Both the position numbers and the translations under genes were made by a program. This document shows, piece after piece, positions 21,326 to 34,800 of a stretch of 64,000 nt of DNA (within the stretch, counting starts at the first letter, position 1; the number at the start of each line of letters is the position of its first letter). The DNA comes from Arion vulgaris. Taxonomy: Eukaryota; Mollusca; Gastropoda; Stylommatophora; Arionidae. The notes below the pieces were generated by a model. It saw nothing but the letters and a program-made list of their open reading frames with translations. It ran no database searches and was not told the origin of the DNA. The DNA lies in contig CM036759.1 of assembly GCA_020796225.1 (NCBI GenBank), positions 20,967,813-21,031,812 of the forward strand. The letters run 5' to 3'.

Positions 21326-24062
21326 GCTAATGCTACAAACGATCTCACTACCACTAATGCTACAAACGATCTCACTACCACTAATGCTACAAATGATCTC
21401 ACTACCACTAATGCTACAAATGATCTCACTACCACTAATGCTACAAATATCTACTCGCTAATGTTACAAATGATCTCACTACCACTAATGCTACAAATGA
21501 TCTCACTACCACTAATGCTACAAACGATATCACTACCCCTAATGCTACAAACGATATCACTACCACTAATGCTACAAATGATCTCACTACCACTAATGCT
21601 ACAAATGATCTCACTACCGCTAATGCTACAAATGATCTCACTACCACTAATGCTACAAATGATCTCACTACCACTAATGCTACAAACGATATCACTAACT
21701 AATGCTACAAACGATATCTACACTAATGCTACAAATGATCTCCTACCACTAATGCACAAACGATCTACTACCGCAAATGCTACAAACGATATCACTACCA
21801 CTAATGCTACAAATGATCTCACTACCACTAATGCTACAAATGATCTCACTACCACTAATGCTACAAAGATCTCCTACCACTAATGCTACAAATGATCTCA
21901 CTACCGCTAATGTTACAAACGATATCACTACCACTAATGCTACAAACGATCTCACTACCGCTAATGCTACAAATGATCTCACTACCACTAATGCTACAAA
22001 TGATCTCACTACCGCTAATGCTACAAACGATCTCACTACCGCTAATGCTACAAACGATCTCTCTACCGCTAATGCTACAAATGATCTCACTACCGCTAAT
22101 GTTACAAACGATCTCACTACCACTAATGCTACAAATGATCTCTCTACCGCTAATGATACAAATGATCTCACTACCACTAATGCTACAAACGATATCACTA
22201 CTACTAATGCTACAAACGATATCACTACCACTAATGCTACAAACGATATCACTACCACTAATGCTACAAACGATCTCACTACCACTAATGCTACAAATGA
22301 TCTCACTACCACTAATGCTACAAACGATCTCTCTACCACTAATGCTACAAATGATCTCACTACCGCTAATGCTACAAATGATCTCACTACCGCTAATGCT
22401 ACAAACGATATCACTACCGCTAATGCTACAAACGATATCACTACCACTAATGCTACAAACGATATCACTACCACTAATGCTACAAATGATCTCACTACCG
22501 CTAATGCTAAACAAACGATATCACTCATCTAATGCTACAAACGATATCACTACCACTAATGCTACAAATGATATCACTACCACTAATGCTACAAACGATC
22601 TCACTACCACTAATGCTACAATGATCTCACTACCACTAATGCTACAAACGATTCTCTCCACTAATGCTACAAATGATCTCACTACCACTAATGCTACAAA
22701 TGATCTCACTACCACTAATGCTACAAATGATCTCACTACCGCTAATGCTACAAATGATCTCACTACCACTAATGCTACAAATGATCTCACTACCACTAAT
22801 GCTACAAACGATATCACTACCACTAATGCTACAAACGATATCACTACCACTAATGCTACAAATGATCTCACTACCACTAATGCTACAAACGATCTCACTA
22901 CCGCTAATGCTACAAACGATATCACTACCACTAATGCTACAAATGATCTCACTACCACTAATGCTACAAATGATCTCACTACCACTAATGCTACAAATGA
23001 TCTCTCTACCGCTAATGCTACAAATGATCTCACTACCGCTAATGTTACAAACGATATCACTACCACTAATGCTACAAACGATCTCACTACCGCTAATGCT
23101 ACAAATGATCTCACTACCACTAATGCTACAAATGATCTCACTACCGCTAATGCTACAAACGATCTCACTACCGCTAATGCTACAAACGATCTCTCTACCG
23201 CTAATGCTACAAATGATCTCACTACCGCTAATGTTACAAACGATCTCACTACCACTAATGCTACAAATGATCTCTCTACCGCTAATGATACAAATGATCT
23301 CACTACCACTAATGCTACAAACGATATCACTACTACTAATGCTACAAACGATATCACTACCACTAATGCTACAAACGATATCACTACCACTAATGCTACA
23401 AACGATCTCACTACCTAATGCTACAAATGATCTCACTACCACTAATGCTACAAACGATCTCTCTACCACTAATGCTACAAATGATCTCACTACCGCTAAT
23501 GCTACAAATGATCTCACTACCGCTAATGTTACAAACGATATCACTACCGCTAATGCTACAAACGATATCACTACCACTAATGCTACAAATGATCTCACTA
23601 CCGCTAATGCTACAAACAAACGATATCACTACCACTAATGCTACAAACGATCTCACTACCGCTAATGCTACAAATGATCTCACTATCGCTAATGCTACAA
23701 ACGATCTCACTACCGCTAATGCTACAAACGATCTCTTCCTAATGATACAAATGATCTCATACCACTAATGCACAAACGATATCACTACCACTAATGCTCA
23801 ACGATATCACTACCACTAATGCTACAAACGATATCACTCCTAATGCACAATGATCTCACTACGCTATGCTACACAAACGATATCACTCACTAATGCTACA
23901 AACGATCTCACTCCCTAATGTACAAATGATCTCATACCACTAATGTTCAAACGATATCACTACCGCTAATGACAAACGATTCACTACCGCTAATGCTACA
24001 ACGATCTCACCGCAATGATACAAATGATTCACTACATAATGCTACAAACGATATCACTACCA
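21305..24062. repeat. Minisatellite, 27-bp unit, about 100 copies, derived from a SINE A-box region
   Basis: The unit holds CACTACCACTAATGCTACAA with variants CTCACT/ATCACT/CTCTCT, ACCACT/ACCGCT, GCT/GTT/GAT and AAC/AAT. It matches the 5' end of SINE family B in reverse, and the array starts inside such a SINE (21100-21325). On the minus strand each unit contains TAGCATTAGTGG, an A-box-like sequence. All six frames stay open for long stretches since 27 is a multiple of three. Small deletions are frequent near 21700-21780, 22510, 22640-22660 and 23740-24030. Confidence 0.97.
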
Positions 24063-24184
24063 AGCGAGTTACATGAGAGATTCATTGCAATTCACCTTAC
24101 CATTAACATTTTCAAACATTTCCACAATCACAGTTGCAACATGTTCATCTCCGTCATCCCCAGTTACGACATGAACATCCCTAT

Positions 24185-24350
24185 CATTCACAACTGCGAC
24201 CTGTTCACATTCACAACTGCGACATGTTCACATTCACAACTGCGACATGTTCACATTCACAACTGCGACATGTTCACATTCACAACTGCGACCTGTTCAC
24301 ATTCACAACTGCGACATGTTGACATTCACAACTGCGAAAGGTTGACATTC
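24185..24350. repeat. Tandem array, 23-bp unit, about 7 copies
   Basis: ATTCACAACTGCGACATGTT repeats every 23 bp, with CCTGTT and AAGGTT variants at the edges. Older, diverged units reach back to about 24130. Confidence 0.92.
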
Positions 24351-24689
24351 ACAATATCACATTTAAATGAAATAACACAACTACAAGACACAACTTCATG
24401 TATTTAATTTTTCTTTTTTTTTGTAACCGCCATTTACAAAATAATAGCAAAGTAATGCATGTCAAAATAATCACATAAAATTTTTTGACTTGTTTTATTT
24501 GTATTTACCCCAAATAAATGATGCACAGTAAACATTCACGTATATAGCAGCATGTTGAAAACATACCCATACATAATATAAAGATTAACAACACAAAATA
24601 TGTTCTTACGTTCACAAGCACTCTGTGTCTCACTAATTCCACAAGCAAGACTAAGTAGTTTTCAACATCTAACACAGGTGGTCTGCACC

Positions 24690-24970
24690 AATAATTATGA
24701 CCATATAATATTTGTTTGTAGCTCTACCACAGAGAGTCACACAGAAAAAGTATAATGAGTACAAAGCAAGAGGAAGATCGCGCGAAAGATGGAGCGACGG
24801 CATCAAGAACAGCCTTGCGAACATGAATATCAGCTTACAAAGTGCCTTAAAACAAGCGCACACAAGATCACTGCATTCCCCCACCCCCTACACGTATATA
24901 AAGAAGTAAATGGTGGAAGAGAAGATGAAATGGTGGAAGAGAAGATGAAATGGTGGAAGAGAAGAAGAAG
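24690..24970 (+). mobile_element. RTE-like LINE C-terminal tail with purine-rich 3' repeat
   Basis: The plus strand reads KARGRSRERWSDGIKNSLAN, similar to the RGRPRKRWLDGV motif of the 27036 copy. It is followed by three copies of a 20-bp unit (aaatggtggaagagaagatg) and AAG repeats, likely a tail expansion. Confidence 0.6.
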
Positions 24971-24974
24971 AAGT

Positions 24975-26505
24975 ATATACTTTACTCTATAGTTAAGCCC
25001 AAATTTACTCCGTACCGATGTCTAAGTCATTGCTGAAACTAAATATTTGTTTAAAATTCGCTTTCCGAATAGTAAATATTTTGCCAAAGCTACGACACTG
25101 GGCAACAACCCGGTAACAGTGTGGCAACAAAAGAAAAAGAAGAAAGAATGAAGAACTAATTTGTTATAAAAAAACCAAAAACCTATTAAATTTATAATTT
25201 CCAGCATGTTTAATATTTAAAGAGCAGAAAGTTAATGTTGATCAAGAATCACAAAATGTCTATGAAGATCAGAAATAAGTTGAAAAAGTCGTTTCAGAAG
25301 CATGAGTAACTAGAGTACAGATGACCGTACATACTATTCCCCATCTGCTGAGAGAGACTGAGCACTGATGTGTCTATCTGGAGTGCAGTGAAGCTGGTTC
25401 TCAAATAGTAAAAACTGTGAATGACTTTGGCATGTTTTATTTCTATCCCTGGTGTTTTATATTAGATATTATCGCGGCCGAAATTCATGTGCAGAAATTC
25501 TATTATAAAAAAAAAAAACTGAAAACAAAACCAATGCACCAAACTTGTCACATAATCTTGACTATTATTTTTACTTGTTACTTCAGACTATTTTAACACT
25601 ACCTTGTTCAAAACTGTTTACAACCGAGGTGCGCATTTGTGGAAATCTAAGATATAATATAAGACAAATTCTTACATAGATCAATCCTCACTAACAACAG
25701 CAGCCATACACATCCGGCTATTTCAAGCAGTATATTACACATCATCTATATCTTACAATACATGTAACTAGTTTCATCACGGTCTCACAGATATCGATCA
25801 AATAAATCCAATCTATACACAGAGTAATGTAAGGACGTTTATTTATAAACAGGCGTGGCCATTGTTGGCCCCCTAAACCAGTATTTTTCAAAAATGTGAT
25901 AGCAAATCAAACAAATACAGCGAAATAAATTATGATTGGTTATATAACCAGTATGTTTTCTTTATTCTATTAGATTGTTCAAATATTGTTAACTATTAAA
26001 TATGATATATTGAAAATCTTTAGCTATAACTGTATAATATATGGTACTATTTGATCAGCAGATCTAGTGTGTAGTTACTTACTAAAACGTGAGACTAAAG
26101 CATCCTCCTCTTTATTTTTACCTAGATCTAGACAATTGTTCAATCATAAGGGCTGACCAATAAAACCCTTTACTAATGTCAAAAGATAAGAAAAATATGA
26201 ATTATGCTAGCTTTACTAGGAACCGAAACAAACAGTATGCTTCAATCTTGAATAAAGTTGCCATATTGCGTGCTTTTATCCTTCGCCAATGAACAAAACA
26301 AAAACAGTATTACGGTAAACCGAACTTTTATAATTTATCTATGATTTCGGGCTGAAAAAACATTGTAGCATTTAATTCATGAATATTACGCCCAATGTCC
26401 CATCTAACAAAATAATGGAATCTGTATTACTTCACTGATATTATATTTAATGATTAATTTAACACAATATTATGTTTTTTTAATCTTCATTAACATTATA
26501 TTGAA
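24975..26505. other. Non-coding AT-rich stretch
   Basis: Only a short dispersed motif (25345-25395; GAGACTGAGCACTGATGTGT, GGAGTGCAGTGAAG), shared with 42385-42430 and 1955-1995, is recognised. The rest holds nothing I can name. Confidence 0.55.
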
Positions 26506-26509
26506 AGAC

Positions 26510-28345
26510 TAGTCTAACAGACTATTGGATCCTTGGTTAATTAATATTATATATAATGAATAATTAAACAAAATAGTGGACCCCCTAACTACATTAATAT
26601 TATATTTAATGACTAATTAAACAAAATAGTGGACCCCCTAACTACATCAATATTATATTTAATGACTAATTAAACAAAATAGTGGACCCCCTAACTACAT
26701 CAATATTATATTTAATGACTAATTAAACAAAATAGTGGACCCCCTAACTACATCAATATTATATTTAATGACTAATTAAACAAAATAGTGGACCCCCTAA
26801 CTACATCAATATTATATTTAATGACTAATTAAACAAAATAGTGGACCCCCTAACTACATTAATATTATATTTAATGACTTAATTAAACAAAATAGTGGAC
26901 CCCTTAACTACATTAATATTATATTTAATGACTTAATTAAACAAAATAGTGGACCCCCTAACTACATCAATATTATATTTAATGACTTAATTAAACAAAA
27001 TAGTGGACCCCCTAACTACATCATTATTATATTTAATCTTCTTCTTCTTTTGTCATCACACTGCTACGGGGTTGTTGCCCAGTGTCGTGGTTTTCTGTTT
27101 TTGTATTGCGCTGTTCTGGTGGCTTGTGTGATTGTTATCTTTGCTCTTTCACAGGATTCTGCTACGCCATCTAACCATCTTTTCCGTGGTCTTCCTCTTG
27201 CCTTCTTTCCGATGTTCTGTTGTAGACGACTCTGTATACTGTGGAGTTTGGATGCATTCTTATTAAGGGCCAAACCACTTCATTCTTTGTTTCTCTATGT
27301 AATTCAAGCACGGTTTTGTGCCAACTTTCATTCTTATGCTGATGTTAGTGATTTTGTCTTTTCTTGTGTTGTTGGTAACTTTTCGCAGGCAACGCATTTC
27401 ACATGTAGTTATTTTTGTGACTGCGCTTTGCTCAATGTCCATGTTTGGCTCTGGTAACACAAAGTAGGTATAAAATGCTGTTGATCATCTGTTGCTTAGC
27501 TGCCTGTGAATTGACACCCTAACAATACTAATATTATATTTAATGACTTAATTAAACAAAATAGTGGACCCCCTAACAATATTAATATTATATTTAATGA
27601 CTTAATTAAACAAAATAGTGGACCCCCTAACAATATTAATATTATATTTAATGACTTAATTAAACAAAATAGTGGACCCCCTAACAATATTAATATTATA
27701 TTTAATGACTTAATTAAACAAAATAGTGGACCCCCTAACAATATTAATATTATATTTAATGACTTAATTAAACAAAATAGTGGACCCCCTAACTACATTA
27801 ATATTATATTTAATGACTTAATTAAACAAAATAGTGGACCCCCTAACAATATTAATATTATATTTAATGACTTAATTAAACAAAATAGTGGACCCCCTAA
27901 CTACATCAATATTATATTTAATGACTTAATTAAACAAAATAGTGGACCCCCTAACAATATTAATATTATATTTAATGACTTAATTAAACAAAATAGTGGA
28001 CCACCTAACAATATTAATATTATATTTAATGACTTAATTAAACAAAATAGTGGACCACCTAACTACATTAATATTATATTTAATGACTTAATTAAACAAA
28101 ATAGTGGATCCCGTAACAATATTAATATTATATTTAATGACTTAATTAACAAAATAGTGGACCCCCTAACAATATTAATATTATATTTAATGACTAATTA
28201 TACAAAATAGTGGACCCCCTAACAATATTAATATTATATTTAATGACTTAATTAAACAAAATAGTGGACCCCCTAACAATATTAATATTATATTTAATGA
28301 CTTAATTAACAAAATAGTGGATCCCGTAACTACATTAAAATTTTA
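26510..28345. repeat. Tandem array, 53/54-bp unit, interrupted by a LINE
   Basis: AAATAGTGGACCCCCTAAC recurs every 53 bp in the first part (26576, 26629 and on) and mostly every 54 bp later, when gactaatta becomes gacttaatta. About 9 units precede and 15 follow the LINE insertion at 27036-27515. The later part mostly has CTAACAATATTAATATTA where the earlier part has CTAACTACATCAATATTA. Confidence 0.95.
27036..27515 (-). mobile_element. RTE-like LINE 3' end inserted in the 53/54-bp array
   Basis: The minus strand reads CEMRCLRKVTNNTRKD, EKQRMKWFGP and KARGRPRKRWLDGV in two frames: the RTE post-RT region, then the C-terminal tail. It ends in an AAG microsatellite at 27036-27050, the likely 3' tail. 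Array units lie on both sides, so the element inserted after the array existed. Confidence 0.8.
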
Positions 28346-28349
28346 TCTA

Positions 28350-31300
28350 AATCTGATATCTAACACAAAATTGAGACCCTAAAATGATAAGGAACCAATG
28401 TTATCTATGTCTAAGTGATGTATCTATATATTTATTGGAAATGCCATCAACAAGTCCATATTAAAGCAAATATTTCTGTTTACATTATATATAGGACATG
28501 TAGTACACACAGGCAGAATAGCTCACATTTACACAACACAAAAAGGCATGTACGACTGCCACTCTGGTCAGGCTTGACATAATCAAACTTACAGATACAC
28601 AACAGTTGTATAAATATATATATGTATATTATAGTATCAATATTAATATAACAGCACATAGAAACATAACGAACAAGAAAATATACATACGCACGTTCAT
28701 GAATACAACAAAAAAGTTTAATATGTATCACTTCTGTACAAACTGCAAGTTATAATCTTTGGTAACGTTTTGTGTTTAGGAGCACACAAGTCTGTATAAA
28801 ATAGATTTACAGTCATGCTAGACTGTACAAATAGAGTCACAGTGAAGCTAGTCTATATAAAATAGATTTACATCGAACCAGTTGGGGTTTTTTATGTGTA
28901 AAAATATGTTTACATCAATCCAACCAGTGTGTAGCATTTAAAATGAATTCAACTTGTTGACAAAAATATAATGTATTGTAAAATTGTTTGCCTAAAACAG
29001 ATTTACAGTCAAATCAGTTTTTTAACATAGATTTATAGTTGAACATTTTGGTTTAAAAATGATTTACTGTAAACTTGTTTGTTAAAACAATATTTACCGT
29101 AAAATCAGTTTAAAAAAAAAAGTAAATTAACCATAAGTTAAACTTTTTTTTTTGTTACAGAAAAAAAAAAGAAAATACAAATTTGTTATAAACTTATGAA
29201 CAAAGACAAATTGTGAAAGTTAACAATACAGTGTTATATCAACAGTTCTTGTTGGGTGGCCATAAAAGATATTAAACTAGTCTCCATTGAAAGAATATTT
29301 TATTTTAAATTTATAAACTAATGACGAAGCAGAATCATATTCTTTTAAGGGATAAGAGATTGCAGAAATGTTAGCAATGAGGTCGCTTAATTAATACGAG
29401 AATTTTGAACGATGTAAAGAAAGGAACACAATATTTGTGACTTTCTACAGCAACTACTGCTTTTTGTTTTCTGTGTACATGGAAGAGATGTTCATTGTTT
29501 GTTTCAGTCACTTATTATCAAAGCACAATCTGGCATAGTTAAAACAACAAAAGCCACAACACAACAGCACTTCACAAATTTCTTTTTGTTTTCAAAGCGG
29601 TCATATTTCACATGATATATTCTTAATTTTTGTTTGTTTTCCCGTACAACCTTTTGGCAACATAACAGCAGAAAACGTACCACATTTTGTATTGTGAAAT
29701 TGCTAAGTTGACAAAATTATAATATTTTGATGTTTCGTAGTTTATGTAACTCAGTGACGAGTGTGTAAGTTTTGTACACGAGCAGGCGTGGTCAGTTTCC
29801 AGTACAATTGATTCTCCAGTCATACAGCTCGAAATGGATACACCAAATCTATGAGTTTACGAAACAAATTCTTATTAGCCTGAACTACAGTGTAAGTGCT
29901 CTGCCGCTGGCATGTTTAACTAGTTTAAATAGTTCAAGCACGTATAAGAACGCCCTACGTGTGTGCATACGTCGATTACGTTGTTTTCGATCTTTCCTAA
30001 GTTTAAAATAGTTTCCACGTTGTCGAAACGTTCCCACTTCAACTTTTAAAATTTCCTAATTCAACAGTTACATTCTGCATAAAATCAACCCATTTAGGGA
30101 CTTTGTGGTTAGAAAAATATCTTAGATCAAACTTGTTAATAGACAAGATTCAAAAAAATATATTTAATTTTTTAAAAACTGCATAACTACAGTCTTTGCC
30201 AGATGACATTAGGTCAGAAATGATTAACATTCACGAAATAGAATAGGTTAACATTTCAGCCTTTCTGTCACATTTGACGAGTTAATCGTCAAATTTATCA
30301 AGAAGCAGTACACTGGTTTCAGTACTTTGAAAGTTTAAGAAGCTCTGCCGTAAATGTTAAATATGAACATATATAAGAAATCGTGTACAAGAAATCGTGT
30401 ACACAAATGCCGTCATGTGATTAATTAAATCAACAAGCGCGTGTTGTCCCGAGAAAGCTGATTGTACATTTGGTTATCTTGACCTGGGATTTGTGAAATA
30501 TTTTTAAAAACGGACAAGAGATGTATTGAATCAAATTATAACAGGTCCTATTAATCTTGTTGGTGGCGGAAGAAAAACAAACATGGAATGCGCTCGAACG
30601 TCATATTGCGATCAACTTAGTATGACGGCAATCACAATGATACAAATCTGTCACATGCTGTCGCCCGCCCTCCCAATTTTCTCATCCGTCCCTCAATCAG
30701 TATATCATGTATATATACTGATAATTTACCATAACATTTTGTGTAAAATTTCAGCAAAACGATCGCTCAAGACATAATAATTATGTATAAACGGCTATAA
30801 ACCGCTTTAAAAAAGGATAACAATGTCATAACAGTCGCATAAATAGGATAACATTCCGTCACAAATTGTCACATGAAATAAAAATAGAAAACAAAAACGT
30901 CAAAATGAACTTTCTTGCAAACAGAAAAGAGAGAACACCAAATAACCAAACATATAAACTTTAATTCAGTTTTTTAGAAGAAATATGTTTAACTTTGGAA
31001 ACGTCACTTTATTTAGAACAACTTCTTTGTAATATGTAGATTTAAATGAACATTATTAAACGTATTCTAGAATTATTTTTTTTCGTTTGTTCTTATCAAC
31101 CAATTTAATTACTCTTTGTGATATCTTTGATTTGCACCGAGAATGAGAATACGTTGCGATTCGTGTTTATAGACTCTTACACATGTAAGACAACAGCATT
31201 AAAAAATGTCGGTCTATGGAAATGTTCGAGGTTTGTCTGAACTCTAGAATTTATTACAAAATGTTGGATAATTTCTAATTTTGATGTTTATTATCCTGTA

Positions 31301-32685
31301 TGTAAAATTAATAAAACACAACCCGTATACTGCTAGTAACAGTCTTGGGAAGCCGACTTTAATCCTCAGTTGAAATAATCACTTAGCGATTAACAAACAG
31401 GGATGTCATTATAACAACAGTTTAAATAACAATTGTTTTACTATCCCTGAACTTCAAAAAATAAAAAAATAACAATACTAAATATTTCACGCAAAATACA
31501 CTGCACTGAACAATATCACCACGTATTTCTTCATAGACGATTGAGTAAAAATGGTGAAAAGTGAGCATTTGAACGACTGGACAGGTTAACTTAATACAGA
31601 ACAGGAACATACCAGATAACTGTATAACATGGGCAATGATGTGTGTTGATTGATGTGAGGTATTCTTCAATATTTTTGTCAAGTAACGTCAAAAATTGAA
31701 ACATAAATACAAAACATTAATTTTTCATACTTAATTTGGCCAACAATTATTTTTGTTCTGATCATTAGAATTCAATACTATTCACAGATAAAACATATTT
31801 GTTAAAGGAAACAATTTTTGAATGCAGAAATTATAAACATTTTAACAAGCAAGGAATGACCCTATTTGACTATTCGAACGACTGCCAAATATTATATTAA
31901 ATATTGCATTTATCAAGTTAAATGTGTATTTAAATTAGCAATTAAATCTGAGCAGTCTTTAATGTTCTATTATTTTGCTCCATCACTCCATCTTTTACAC
32001 ATTTTCTATCACTCCATCTTTTACACATTTTGTGTGTTGGTTTTGGAAGTAGATTCCTTCTTTGATAGAACTCTTCTACTGCATAAAATAAGTAATATAT
32101 GCTACAAAATAAAATCAAATAAGTAATATATGCTACAAAATAAAATAAAAAAAGGAGAACAGATTTTGTTTCATCCTTGGAGACATGACTCCAAGTTAAA
32201 CATGGCTATATTTTCTGCTATATTTTCTTGAATACTTACAGAAACACAAAAGTATATAGATTTTCCCTTTCACAAAATTCAAAATAATTGATTGAGTTGA
32301 TTCCATACAAACTAACAATTAACAATGCAAGACAGTTATAAGATGAACAAAATAATAATCTTAGACCATCATATAATGTAATTAATAATGAAATTAAACA
32401 AAGTTAATGAAGTTCATGATTCCATAACATAACAAAGGCAATCATGATTTGTGACTAGTATCATTGTTATTATTATCTCAGTTATGATAATAATTTGCAT
32501 GCAAGATTTCTCTATTGCATTCAAGCTACCAAAGTCAGCAAACTGTCGCAAGTTTGAACATATATTTTTCCCATTGTACACAGATTAGTTAGTTCTCAGT
32601 GAACCAAGAGATAAAGAATAGGTTATGACGCTGGATAGGACAAAATTTAAAATAAAACTGAGTCAAATATATATAACAATAAAGG
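28350..32685. other. Long non-coding AT-rich stretch
   Basis: Apart from the hairpin-core 3' end at 31075-31200 and two 20-40 bp local duplications (31985-32025, 32085-32150) I see no gene or element. Short A/T runs are common. Confidence 0.55.
31075..31200 (-). mobile_element. Hairpin-core repeat, 3' end only
   Basis: The minus strand reads CAACGTATTCTCATTCTCGG, ATCACAAAGAGTAATTAAAT, then ATAAGAACAAACGAAAAA, the conserved 3' order of subfamily A. Confidence 0.55.
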
Positions 32686-32689
32686 CCTT

Positions 32690-32895
32690 TTCTGGAACCC
32701 GCAGGGAAAGTGAAAGAGAGAAACCATAGAAATATACGGAGAGGAGATATAGAGGCAGAGATTAACGATATGAAAGAACTAAATGAAGAACTAAATGAAG
32801 AACTACAAGAGATAGTTAAGGATAGAAAGACTTAATATGAGCCTTTGTTCCAATCTGGGTTACAAAAGTATAGAGAGAGAGAGAGAAAGAGCAAC
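32690..32895 (+). mobile_element. RTE LINE 3' tail with GA microsatellite
   Basis: Matches 5940-6145: ggaacccgcagggaaagtga, a middle with a short internal duplication (ctaaatgaagaa), ending in GA repeats at 32873-32890. A TC run begins nearby at 32923, giving an inverted GA/TC pair. Confidence 0.7.
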
Positions 32896-32977
32896 AGATA
32901 AGTTCATGTTAGCTGTCTCTCTCTCTCTCGTGCTATATATTGTTATTACTAAATGCTTTATTTGAAAGTATTCTTTG

Positions 32978-33150
32978 GGTGGTCTCTGTGACGTGGAGGT
33001 AAAGTGCTCGCATTTCGCTTCAAAGATATTCGGTTCGATTCACGTGTGGAGAAAATGTCTTCCCCTTCCCCTCTCCCTGAAAATGACTTATTAATAAAAC
33101 ATTTTTATACGAATCTGGTCTTATGCATTTCCGCATAGCCCCCCTTCCAC
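32978..33150 (+). mobile_element. tRNA-like SINE
   Basis: GACGTGGAGGTAAAGTGCTC (A-box region) and CGGTTCGATTCAC (B box) 40 bp apart, followed by a non-tRNA body. The head is similar to 12058-12115. Confidence 0.55.
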
Positions 33151-33324
33151 TCCCTGAAAAAAGTATATGCGGATGTCCATGCATTTAAAATAGAATGCCA
33201 CTAAAACTGAAATGTTCTACTTCTAAAATGTTTTCTTATTATATCTAAAATAGTTGCTCTTTTTGTCTAAAATACTTTAAAACTTGATAAAACAGACTGA
33301 AAGAGTAGAGGAAACGCTTACATA

Positions 33325-33685
33325 GCGATACATAATAGAACTAGTACTAGAAGTTATATAGCAATATATAATAGTACTAGTACTAGATGTTATATAGCAA
33401 TAAAGAATAGCACTAGTACTAGAAGTTATATAGCAATAAAGAATAGTACTAGTACTAGAAGTTATATAGCAATAAAGAATTGTACTAGAAGTTATATAGC
33501 AACACATAATAGCACTAGTACTAGAAGTTATATAGCAATAAAGAATAGTACTAGTACTGGAAGTTATATAGTAATACATAATAGTATTAGAACTAATATA
33601 GTAATAAATAATAGCACTAGAACTTATAATAGCAATAAATAATCGTATTAGAACTTATATAGCAATAAAGAATAGTACTTCCAGC
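33325..33685. repeat. Tandem array, about 36-bp unit, about 10 copies
   Basis: Unit core AGTACTAGTACTAGAAGTTA then TATAGCAATAAAGAAT; some units lack a part. Confidence 0.9.
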
Positions 33686-33794
33686 ACTCTATATAACTTA
33701 TTCTAAATTGAAAATAAGAAATATTATTTACTAACTTAATAAGATTATTTGTTTCAAAACATATTGGTAATGTGAACAAGACTATATGTGCACA

Positions 33795-34395
33795 TCATCA
33801 TCAAGGTGTGTATCCTTTATAGGATGTTGCTCTCTTTGCAGCACATCTGAAATTCACTCTGTCTCGTGCCAGTTCACCCACTTCGTCGATGGTCATGTTC
33901 ATGGTTTCTTTAATATCTTGTAGCCATTTTCTTCTTGGTCTGCCTCTGCGTCCTGGGACCCTACCCTCTAGTATTGTTCTTTCCAGGTCATCGTGACGCT
34001 TGATGTGACCAAAGTATGTAATTTTTCTGCATATTATGTTGTTTATCAGCCAATTCTTTTTAACATTTAGTTCTTTCAGGACATCAGTGGTCTTTCTTTT
34101 TCTGTCCATGGTATTCGTAGGATCTTTCTGTAGCATTTAGTTTCGAAGGACTGGATTTTCGTTCTTAATTTTTGTGTAATAGTCCGTGATTCACAACCAT
34201 AAGTAGCCACTGGGAAAATGCATGCTCTCAAAATTTTTAATTTTAGTTATTTGCTGGTGCTTTGCCACATGTTCTTCATTGTGTTTAACTTCTTTGATTG
34301 CTATTGCCAATCTTCTTGAGATCTCTTTGGAGCAGTCACCGTTATTGTTAATTATTGAGCCCAGATATTCGTAGCTCTCTACGAATATGTGCACA
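33795..34395 (-). mobile_element. RTE LINE 3' region, best preserved C-terminus
   Basis: An open frame on the minus strand (34136 to 33801) reads ITYFGHIKRHDDLERTILEG, then GRRGRPRRKWLQDIKETMNM, the classic RTE ORF2 end. An upstream frame (34394-34191) has ESYEYLGSIINNNGDCSKEI, the region shortly after the RT palm. The two are in different frames, so the copy is broken. Confidence 0.85.
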
Positions 34396-34669
34396 TAAAT
34401 GTCTTTATTGTTCTCTAAATGTAACGAGGCAAACTGCAGGAATGAAGAGAAAGAAAAGAAAGAATATTGTTGATATCTATGTGGCTTGAGCAGGTTTATG
34501 TCTGGTTATTTAAATGTTGAGCTACTGTATTTGATATCTTTACTATTTTCATGTAAGTTTTTATTGACTACAAAATGAAACAATCTTATTTCTACATTTC
34601 ACATGATTTTCTATTCAAAATATCATCAGCGGTAAATGTATTCTCCACTTTGAAGATTGACTAAAATAG

Positions 34670-34800
34670 ATTTCCAATGAAATCGATTGATTGTTAGGAC
34701 CAACATTATTACACTTCGGAGAGTAGCCATGTGTGATCTGATCTCCTTCTTACACAGGAAGATCTCAGCGATAGTGCTAGAACTCTGAAGTACTGGTGTG
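34670..34800. repeat. Dispersed repeat shared with 56185-56290
   Basis: Both carry ATTGATTGTTAGGACCAA-like sequence, then TGTGATCTGATCTCCTTCTT and GGAAGATCTCAGCG-AGTGC in the same order and strand. Unclassified. Confidence 0.55.

Noticed and set aside
21749..23638. Open frames of 200-511 codons with repeated TNATNDLT, SLPLMLQ, VVRSFVAL and SGSEIICS patterns
   Set aside because: They come from a 27-bp tandem unit that leaves all frames open on both strands. There is no start context, no domain and no conservation signal.
26510..28345. CRISPR-like array of regular repeats
   Set aside because: Repeats are contiguous without unique spacers, and the genome is eukaryotic.
30005..30045. TTGTCGAAACGTTCCC as a second hammerhead-like motif
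   Set aside because: Only the GAAAC part fits; no CTGATGA-like half or stem II is present upstream.
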